64,000 nt of DNA from the NCBI GenBank assembly GCA_963556495.2, contig OY747710.1, positions 41,489,000-41,552,999 on the forward strand, in the 5' to 3' direction. Source of the DNA: Valencia hispanica. Taxonomy: Eukaryota; Chordata; Actinopteri; Cyprinodontiformes; Valenciidae. Position 1 is the first letter of the stretch. Each line of letters starts with the position of its first letter. The notes beneath the pieces are model-generated. The model made no database searches. It was not told the DNA's origin and saw only the letters and a program-made list of their open reading frames with translations. Both the position numbers and the translations under genes were made by a program. Positions 57,040-64,000 of this stretch are shown piece after piece.

Positions 57040-58150
57040 ACTAGAGTTTGTCACAGCAATAGCTCCACCAGCGGCTTAGTTCATGGCTCTTCACAGAAGT
57101 GCTAAACCAAAAGCAACTCTATTGGAAAGAGACACAAAGAAAGTCCACAATATAAAGGTCATGAAAAGCTCCACCTTAGGCTCTGCCTAGAAAGCAGAAA
57201 CACAGAAGGCAGGAGTACCTTCTATGGGAAAAGACACAAAAAGAGGTGACACGTGAATGTACTTTCTGAGTTTCTATAAGAAAGAACAACAAAGACACTA
57301 CATGTTATTTATGGTAGCTACAGCTCCAGCTTTTGCTCTGTCCAGGAAAGAGATACAAGCCTGTTTCACAAAACCTTTCCTTCATAAATCTGCAAAGAGG
57401 AGTCACCTCTGAGCTCCTTCTGGCCATTCATAAATCATAACTCAGGATGACAATAACCAGCACATCTGTGAGTGTTCAGAAATGAAGCAGACGAACTCAG
57501 TGTAGCAATCCTGTTGTTGCCTGAGCAAATGCTTTCAATTTAAATTACATATTGAATGTTATTACTCTTCTAATTGCCAATGATTTCGGAGTCTTGTTTA
57601 CACCTGTAAATCCTTCTGCTGGCTGGTCTGACAAACCAATATGTCATCACTACATCACTCCCTCGAACGCTGAAGCTGGCTTGCCCCGGTACAAATAGGC
57701 AAAAGGATGCCTTGTTTGGTGAGCCAGGGGCATAACAGAAGCAGGCTGATTTCAACTCCACTCGCCGGTTCTGTCAGGTCCTTTCACAAAAAAACATTTG
57801 TGGCAAAAAGGCACCTTATTCCTACCTTGAATGGTTTTGTAAAGGGACTATAGTTAAACACTGAGCCATGAGTACTTTCAATGAGAAAGATAAACATAAA
57901 AACGACACAGTTTGTGGCACATTTAGCTCCACAAGTTGCTCTGTCCAGGAAAGAGACACAACTAAACTAAAAACCACTGGGCCAGGGGTACTTTCTATGA
58001 GAAAAAATACAACAAACTAAGAAGTGACACATAGTTAAAATATCTCTGACAATGAAAGGAAAGGAAATATACTCACCTAAATACAAAAACACTGAGCAAG
58101 AAATTCTTTCTGAGCCAGGATTACTTTCTATTGAAAAGGGAGCAAAATAG
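57040..58150. repeat. Degenerate tandem/interspersed repeat of unknown family
   Basis: Recurring phrases: a CTGRGCCAGGRGTACTTTCT-type core at about 57205, 57861, 57978 and 58111; GCTCTGTCCAGGAAAGAG at about 57340 and 57935; and AGCTCCAC/AGCTCCAG at about 57063, 57170, 57327 and 57930. Where adjacent, core spacing is about 116 and 133 bp. About 500 bp of apparently different sequence (57.36-57.85 kb) interrupts the array. It looks like a worn minisatellite; no known family recognised. Confidence 0.6.
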
Positions 58151-58402
58151 ATCGCAGACATCCTGTAGACATTTTCATGATTCCTGCCTTGCACTTGATC
58201 GGAACCATACCTATCAACAGCTTTTAGATTTTGTGTGTGGATTATGAGCTTTAACATGAAGGACAAGAGTAAGTGCAGCAGGCATCATCCTTAGCATCAT
58301 CGTTATAGTGCATTTGTCATTTGACAACATTACATTACTTAAATAGAGAGGTGCACACAAAACCAAGAGAAGGGGGGGGGGGGGTTTGTTACAGCTGCTG
58401 GG

Positions 58403-58407
58403 AAAAC
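58403..58407. other. Target-site duplication, left (AAAAC)
   Basis: Identical to 63312-63316 and directly adjacent to the TGTCA end of the 3' LTR. A G13 run lies 18 bp further out at 58372-58384. Confidence 0.9.
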
Positions 58408-59155
58408 TGTCATGATTAAAGATTGACTCATAAGCGGCCACAGGAACACTCAGACTCAAGTTCACATTTTCTAAAAGTTTATTTTCTTTTGTCGTCAGGG
58501 AAGTCAGGGGAGCCAGGCTGGCATGGAACTCAACAGGTGGCGACACTGGAAGGTACGGCAGGAAGTGAGTATGAAAATCAAGACTGTTGGAACTTTACTT
58601 TTTGAGTAAAGAGAAAATGGGTTTTGACTCACTGGCGAGGACGAACACCGGACTTGGAGAGAGAGGTAGTGATCCAGTAATGCAGAATTCCTGGAGCTGT
58701 ATTAGATGTTGATGGAGTTACTCTTCCGCAGGTAGCTGAGAGATATGAGGGAAGCTTGGAGCCGACGGAGCTGAAGCAGTTGGACTGGTGATACAGAGGA
58801 GTTTGTAGGAGCGGCCACACCCCAAGGAGACGGACGTCCAGGACTGAGACCAACGTGAGAGCGCCGAGGGAACGCCGGAGAATTGATGAGGAATTCCAGA
58901 ACTACAGGTGAAGCCCAGAAGGAACTGCTACGAGGAACACAGGAGAGAACAGAGTAAGTCCACGGGTAGGAACAGAGCATACCTGTGGTCAGGTTTACCA
59001 CTCTGAGAAACGGAATCATCTGACGTCCGTCTGGTGGATCCACTCCCTCTAAATACTGCTGTGGTGATTGCAGTAATTGGTTCCACCTGTCGCTGCTTCA
59101 GCCTCCAGCACCTGTAGGCAAAGGTGAAAACAGCTCCTCCTGCTGGATCCTGACA
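58408..59155 (-). repeat. Gypsy 3' LTR, complete (748 bp)
   Basis: Bounded by TGTCA (58408) and TGACA (59155), i.e. TG...CA with a 5-bp inverted terminus. About 665 bp of it align with the right-hand LTR; its outer 83 bp (58408-58490) have no counterpart there because the 5' LTR is truncated. As a 3' LTR it would supply the polyadenylation region. No TATA box or poly(A) signal was assigned with confidence. Confidence 0.92.
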
Positions 59156-59166
59156 CTACCTCCCTC
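59156..59166 (-). other. Polypurine tract of the Gypsy element
   Basis: On the minus strand GAGGGAGGTAG directly precedes the TGTCAGG start of the 3' LTR, the expected site for plus-strand DNA priming. A TGA stop ending the tail of pol overlaps its start. Confidence 0.85.
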
Positions 59167-60573
59167 AACGGTCGCCACCAGACGGCCGAGCCGAAGAGGA
59201 GGTAGACCTCTTCCCGAAGTCGGAGATGAGAGTATGGTCCACAATGAAGCCAAGAACGTTCCTCCGGACCATACCCCTCCCAGTCCACCAGGTACTGGTA
59301 GCCTCGACCCGGGCGACGAATGTCCAGGAGTCGGCGGACAGAGAACACAGGGCCCCCATCAACCATCCGGGCTGGTGGGGGAGAATCGGACGAGGGACAC
59401 AGAGGGCTGGAAGAAACAGGTCTGATCTGGGAGACGTGGAACACTGGATTGATGCGAAGAGATGCGGAAAGCTTCAGGCGGACCGCCAGAGGACTTAAGA
59501 CCGCCAGAATAGGGAAGGGCCCCAAAAATCGTGGGGAGAGTTTCCTAGGGTGGGCCTTGAGATTAATGTTCCTGGCAGACAACCAGACTATTTGACCAGG
59601 AGTGTACCTGGGCGCGGAGATGCATCGACGATCAGCGTACCTTTTGTTCTGGATGGAAGTGCGCTGGCGGGCCGCCTGAGTTTGTCTCCAAACTCTTTTA
59701 CAAGAGAGGACATAAGATCGAACGGAGGGAAGAACAGAATCCAGGACAGAATTGGGCAGCAGAGAAGGTTGATAACCAAGAGAGGCCTCAAAAGGTGAAC
59801 GTCCAGTGGCGGCGGAGATGTGGGTATTATGAGCATACTCAATCCAAGGTAGAAAGGTACTCCATTAATGAGGATTGGACGAGCATACGCATCTAAGTGC
59901 ATCTTCAACCTCCTGATTCAACCGCTCGCATTGTCCATTGGTCTCTGGATGGAACCCGGAAGACAGGCAAGGTTTGGCCCCCAAGGATCGACAGAACTCC
60001 TTCCAGACCGGAGAGGTAAACTGAGGACCCCGATCAGAAACCACCTCTTAGGGGATGCCATGAAGCCGGAAGACATGCGTGAAGAGGAGTCTAGCTGTCT
60101 GGGCCGCTGAGGGAAGTTTGGACAAAGCCACCAGATGACAGGCTTTAGAGAACCGGTCCACGATGGTGAGAATGACAGTTCGTCCTATAGACGCGGGGAG
60201 GCCGGTGATGAAGTCCAGGGCGATATGAGACCAAGGCTGGGCTGGGATAGACAGGGGCTGAAGGAGACCAGGAGAAGGTTGGTGAACATTCTTGTTGCGA
60301 TTACATGCGTGGCAGGCTGAGACAAACTCCACAACGTCTTTATTTGAGACCCGGCCACCAGAAGTATCTGCGCAGGCATGCCACGGTTTGGCTGACTCCT
60401 GGATGGCAGGAGAACTTAGAAGAATGTGCCCATTGGATGGCTTTGGACCGAACTCCTGATGGAACATACCGTCTTCCCGGTAGACCCCCCCCCCCCCCCC
60501 CAGGGTCAGGTTCGAGGGACGTAGCACTCTCGATCTGCGGTTCAAGGTCCCAGGAAAGGCTTCCAATCCGCAA
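59165..60573 (-). pseudogene. Gypsy integrase with C-terminal chromodomain
   Basis: Integrates the element's DNA into chromosomes. The zinc-binding region has the two histidines (around [14 protein letters not shown]) and the CHAC pair ([10 protein letters not shown]). The catalytic core keeps D in [11 protein letters not shown] in [10 protein letters not shown] and E in GQCERLNQ. In-frame stops occur between GIP and EVVSD (about 60.05 kb) and in the NPH-WSTF region (about 59.87 kb). A C17 run at 60485-60501 shifts the frame upstream. The C-terminal frame (59049-59582) holds the GPF-like LGPFPI segment and, at about 59205-59350, a chromodomain: VFSVRRLLDIRRPGRG then YLVDWEGYGPEERSW. The chromodomain in such elements reads histone marks and steers insertion. 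The true tail is in another frame ending GGDR at 59165. Confidence 0.92.
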
Positions 60574-60685
60574 GGAGCTAGGTAAGATCGGTTCCGGTAG
60601 CTCAGGATCTGTAATAGGAGAGAATTGGCGTGATAAAGCGTCAGGTTTGATGTTTTTAGACCCTGGTCTGTATGTGATGGAGAGA

Positions 60686-61760
60686 TTAAACCGGGTGAAA
60701 AATAAAGACCAGGTTGAGCCGCTTGGCCTTCTGGAGATAGGCTAGGGTCTTGTGGTCAGTGAGGACTAGGACAGGGATCTCGGTGGCCTCCACCCAATGT
60801 CTCCACTCCTCCAATGCCAACTTCATGGCGAGTAGTTCACGGTCCCCCACATCATAACGCCCTTCGGTTGGTGCAAACCTCTTAGAAAAAAACGCACAGG
60901 GGTGTAGTTTACAGTCAGCTCGGAGACATTGCGAGAGAACGGCCCCCACGCCAGTGTTTGACGCGTCCACTTCAAGGACGAACTGGACGTTAGGGTCAGG
61001 TTGGATGAGGATGGGAGCCTGAACAAAACGGCGCTTAAGCTCAGCAAAGGCGTGATTGGTTTCCGAGTTCCAACAAAAGGTGCGCTTGGTAGATGTGAGA
61101 GCGGTGAAGGGAGCTGCCACAATACTGAAACCTCGAATGAAGCGTCGATAAAAGTTGGCGAATCCCAGGAACCATTGCATCTGTTTACGCGTCTCCGGGG
61201 TGGGCCACTCCTCAACTGCGCGAACCTTCACTGGATCAGCTCTCATGCGTCCTGCTTCAAAAATAAAACCCAGAAAAGTGACAGAAGGTTTGTGGAACTC
61301 ACATTTTTCAGCCTTGATGAAGAGACTGTTCTCCAGGAGCTGGGTAAGTACTTGACGGACGTGGGATCTGTGTTCCTACAGAGTCTTAGAGTAGATAAGT
61401 ATGTCATCTAAGTAAGCTAAAACAAAAATGTTAAGGAAATCACGGAGAACATCATTGATAAGGGCTTGAAAACGGCAGGTGCGTTAGAGAGTCCGAAAGG
61501 TAGACCTGATACTCGAAATGTCCGATGTGAGTTTTGAATGCCGTCTTCCACTCGTCCCCTTTGCGGATGCGAACCAGGTGATAGGCATTGCGCAGATCCA
61601 GTTTAGAAAAAACAGTGGCGTCTCGAACAGGTTCAAATGCAGACGAAATGAGTGGAAGGGAATATTTGTTCTTAACCGTGATATCGTTGAGAGCTCGGCA
61701 ATCAATGCAAGGGCAGAGTGATTTGTCTTTCTTCTCAACAAAAAAAAAATCCGGCCCCTA
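60686..61760 (-). pseudogene. Gypsy reverse transcriptase and RNase H
   Basis: Copies the element RNA into DNA and removes the RNA strand. RT landmarks from 61.76 kb downward: a [17 protein letters not shown] region (usually DYRxLN), [24 protein letters not shown] (first Asp), [16 protein letters not shown], then YLDDILIY at about 61.39-61.41 kb, intact but preceded by two extra residues (FVLAYLDD). A one-base loss near 61.50 kb breaks the VMPFGL motif and a TAG stop lies at about 61.378 kb after YSKTL. The frame 60686-61246 is open for 186 residues: the RT thumb ([12 protein letters not shown]), then RNase H with [32 protein letters not shown] and [11 protein letters not shown]. The RNase H catalytic acids that I can place are kept. 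Confidence 0.93.
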
Positions 61761-61888
61761 CTGGAGAAGTGGATGGACGAATAAGTCCTGCCTGAAGGGA
61801 CTTATTGACATATTTTTCCATGGCCTCTCTCTCTTTCTTAGAGAGACTGAATAATCTGCCTGCTGTGAGCGGAGAACCAATGATTAAG

Positions 61889-62245
61889 TCAATAGCGCAG
61901 CCGTAGGGCCAATGAGGCAGAAGTGAGAATGCTTTTTTCTTGAGTTATGGTTGTAAGATGATGACCATCCAGAGCTGAGACACTGAAATCCTGTTGAAGG
62001 GGAACAACAGGAATAGAAAGTCTTTGAACCAAATCAGGGGAAATAAGATTCTGCTCAGAACCTGAATTGATTAGAACTTGCACTGAGGAAGGCTTATTAT
62101 GAACAATCAATGTAGCTGGAATAACTAACCTGGGAGCTTGCCCAATTTGACCCGTCAGGACTCCCAGCCTTACCGACGAGCTCCCCCTTTTGGCCAAACC
62201 GGGCAAGCAGCGATGAAGTGACCGGCTTCTCCACAATACAGACAA
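61889..62245 (-). pseudogene. Gypsy aspartic protease, catalytic Asp changed to Asn
   Basis: Processes the polyprotein. A 118-residue open frame with IPATLIVHNKPSSVQVLINS, GSEQNLISPDLVQRL and PVVPLQQDFSVSALDG. The active-site triad, normally D-S-G in this family (VLIDSGSE), reads N-S-G, which would abolish catalysis. The frame overlaps the end of gag (62170) in a different phase. That could be the family's programmed gag-pol shift or a lesion, and I cannot tell which. The end is cut near the join with RT. Confidence 0.88.
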
Positions 62246-62650
62246 GCCCGGTTCCGCATGCAGCGATGACGTTCCACCGGAGTGAGCAGAGTGTTTCCGA
62301 TCTGCATCTGTTCTGGGTCGGCGCTGGTTGAAGCGGAATTCGGGTCAGGAACTGGATCAAGAACAAACTGAAACTGAACAGGAGAGACGCGAGAGGGCAC
62401 AGGAATCCGGGTCTTAGATCTCTCCCGTATTCGAGTGTCTATTTTGATTGCCAGTTAAATCAAATCGTCCAGAGAGTGTGGTTCATCGCGGGTGGCCAAT
62501 TCATCCTTGAGTTTATCATTTAAAGCATGGAGGAAGGCTGCCTTAAGTGCTGGACAGATCCAGCCCAATTTGGTCGCGAGAATGCGGAAGTCAATAGCCA
62601 AGTCTGCAACCGGCCGGTTGCCCTGCTCGAGGCTCCATAGTTGCTTTGTT
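62170..62650 (-). pseudogene. Gypsy gag, C-terminal half with zinc knuckle
   Basis: Structural protein that would package the RNA. From about 62.65 kb the capsid C-terminal part reads QLWSLEQGNRPVADLAIDF, then AAFLHALNDKLKDELATRD and EPHSLDDLI, followed by an in-frame TAA at about 62.45 kb. After it the frame continues (LAIKID) into a linker and a CCHC zinc knuckle, CLYCGEAGHFIAAC (C-x2-C-x4-H-x4-C), ending PKGGARR at 62170. The N-terminal half, including any start codon, is missing: upstream the frame runs straight into LTR sequence. An apparent ATG (MSPPVEFHASL) at 62706 is LTR, not gag. Confidence 0.9.
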
Positions 62651-63311
62651 GTCATCAGGGAAGTCACGGGAACCAGGCTGGCATGGAACTCAACAGGTGG
62701 CGACACTGGAAGGTAAGGCAGGAGGTGAGTGTGGAAATCAAGACTGTTGGAACTGTTCTATTTGAGTAAAGAGAAAATGGGTTTTGACTCACTGGCGAGG
62801 ACGAACACCAGACTTGGAGGGAGAGGTAAGTGATCCAGTAATGCAGAATTCCTGGAGCTGTATTAGATGTTGATGGAATTACTCTTCCGCAGGTAGCTGA
62901 GAGATATGCGGGAGGCTTGGAGCCGATGGAGCTGAAGCAGTTGGACTGGTGATACAAAGGAGTTTGTAGGAGCGGCCACACCCCAAGGAGACGGACGTCC
63001 AGGACAGAGACCAACGTGAGAGCACCGAGGGAATGCTGGAGAATTGATGAGGAATTCCAGAACTACAGGTGAAGCCCGGAAGAAACAGGAGAGAACAGGG
63101 TAAGTCCACGGGTAGGAACAGAGCATACCTCGAGTTAATGTGGTCAGGTTTACCACTCTGAGAAACGGAATCATCTGACGTCCGTCTGGTGGATCCGCTC
63201 CCTCTAAAAACTGCTGAGGTGGTTGCAGTAATTGGTTCCACCTGTTGCTGCTTCAGCCTCCAGCACCTGTAGAGCAAAGGTGGAAACAGCTCCTCCTGCT
63301 GGATCCTGACA
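62651..63311 (-). repeat. Gypsy 5' LTR, truncated at its internal end
   Basis: Aligns with 58491-59155 of the complete LTR and ends at the expected outer TGACA (63307-63311). It lacks the part equivalent to 58408-58490, i.e. the last 83 bp before the primer-binding site. The junction with gag is at about 62651 and has a short TTTGT-like similarity to the complete LTR. A small CTCGAGTTAA-like difference near 63128 and a deletion near 63080 distinguish it from the other LTR. Confidence 0.9.
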
Positions 63312-63316
63312 AAAAC
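63312..63316. other. Target-site duplication, right (AAAAC)
   Basis: Identical to 58403-58407 and immediately outside the 5' LTR. Confidence 0.9.
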
Positions 63317-64000
63317 CGTGAAAGATTTCAACAATAATAACAGTAATCTATTTTTCTTAATACTTCACACTGCCTGTTGACTCTGGGGAACAAACAGCCG
63401 AGGGAGAGCTCTCAAGCTGAGACCTGTGTTCTTGTGTGTTTCCTCTTGCAAATCACAGCTGGCAATCTGCTGGAGTTCTGTTATTACCTCGGAACTAATC
63501 TCCTCAAATCAAAAAATCCACAACATATCAAACCAGAAACTGTTTATATGTGGTTTTTATTAAGTTGCAAAATCTGCAATGTGTAACTGGCTCTCAAGCT
63601 CTTATTTCTAAAGCTAAAAAGGAAACATCCTGTGTTTACAAAGGATACAATTGCCTTAAAGTGGTTCATTCCATTCCTGATAACATGCTTAGAAAATAAT
63701 TGGCGACAGATGCTAAATGTCAGCACTTTAAAAATGTTTATGCTGTCCGTTGTTCAAGTTGTTTTTGTACCCTGACATATAATGCAGCAATGAATGGTAA
63801 GAATGCAAAAACGCTTTGCCACCTCTTCTTTTTCTCGCTTCATCCTGTGGTTTATTATCTAATCAGCTCGCCCCTTGGACACGCAGCCACGCTCAGTGGA
63901 CCCAGACCACATGGCCAATAGAGCACCCAACAGACTGTGTCATCTCAGCCTGCTCCCACCTCTGTCTCTACTGCTGGACTTTGATTTATTTCTTGTCACT
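63317..64000. other. Unassigned non-coding stretch
   Basis: Nothing recognised; the open frames are short and unmatched. Confidence 0.5.

Larger units (their letters stand above)
58403..63316 (-). mobile_element. Gypsy LTR retrotransposon, chromovirus type
   Basis: Minus-strand element bounded by a perfect 5-bp target duplication AAAAC (58403-58407 and 63312-63316). In transcription order it runs: truncated 5' LTR, remnant gag, protease, RT, RNase H, integrase, chromodomain, polypurine tract, complete 3' LTR. The gene order and terminal chromodomain identify a chromovirus, close to fish sushi-like elements. It carries several stops, frameshifts and a deletion over the 5' LTR end, primer-binding site and gag start. 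The shared LTR part differs at about 30 sites by eye over some 650 bp, about 4-5%, so insertion was moderately ancient. Confidence 0.93.

Noticed and set aside
57040..58150. CRISPR-like or gene-cluster interpretation of the recurring cores
   Set aside because: Spacing is irregular, the cores are degenerate and there are no associated genes; a worn tandem repeat is simpler.
62455..62706. ATG frame beginning MSPPVEFHASL as the true start of gag
   Set aside because: The same residues occur in the other LTR (frame at 58214-58546), so this start is LTR sequence fused to gag by a deletion.
59226..62716. Several plus-strand open frames across the Gypsy element
   Set aside because: They are antisense shadows of gag-pol; the coherent domains all lie on the minus strand.

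Overview
This window looks like a TE-rich, non-coding stretch of a ray-finned (probably percomorph) fish genome. The evidence is the set of dispersed families I recognise by eye: many Tc1/mariner lineages including a Sleeping Beauty/Tdr-type remnant, an RTE/Rex3-like LINE ending in (GATG)n, Rex1-like LINE tails, L2-group LINEs, a sushi-like chromovirus Gypsy element, hAT and PIF/Harbinger-like MITEs, and long (TA)n, (GT)n and (GATG)n microsatellites. There are no operons, ribosome binding sites or prokaryotic features. I found no host protein-coding gene I can name; the long open frames are transposon relics or microsatellite translations. Species cannot be fixed from the sequence.

Layout. 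0-14 kb: an RTE LINE 3' end with a (GATG)n tail, then a run of Tc1 relics (about 4.9-5.5, 6.4-7.8, 8.0-8.4, 12.0-12.15 and 12.2-13.3 kb), two copies of a common fish dispersed repeat, and a hAT-like half element. 14-24 kb: a long (TA)n(GT)n array, two internally deleted Rex1-like LINE copies, a 2 kb RTE LINE with a nested insertion, and a TTAA-ended MITE. 24-30 kb: a tRNA-like SINE fragment abutting a Tc1 element, a Gypsy RT fragment cut off by (TA)n, and a minus-strand L2 copy. 31-33 kb: two non-autonomous DNA elements with clear inverted ends. 34.5-40.1 kb: two L2-group LINEs head to head, the second being a close inverted relative of the copy at 27.8-29.4 kb. 40-45 kb: further MITEs, a second common fish repeat and a hAT MITE with an 8-bp target duplication. 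45-57 kb: the most repeat-poor part, with several GC-richer stretches that could be conserved non-coding elements. 57.0-58.2 kb: a degenerate tandem repeat. 58.4-63.3 kb: a minus-strand chromovirus-type Gypsy element with a perfect 5-bp target duplication (AAAAC).

Nothing here forms a working pathway. The Gypsy element retains gag zinc knuckle, protease, RT, RNase H, integrase and chromodomain segments but carries stops, frameshifts, a changed protease catalytic residue and a deletion across its 5' LTR/PBS/gag start. The best preserved coding region is the Tc1 transposase catalytic domain at 6738-7571 (DD34E intact), but its N-terminal DNA-binding part and 5' inverted repeat are damaged. One short, splice-site-flanked open segment (42948-43043) is a weak host-exon candidate. 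I saw no convincing previously undescribed system; the more informative items are structural (asymmetric Gypsy LTRs, inverted near-identical L2 copies, parallel internally deleted LINEs, an unclassified tandem array). Family names rest on memory of fish repeat consensus sequences, not on a database search.
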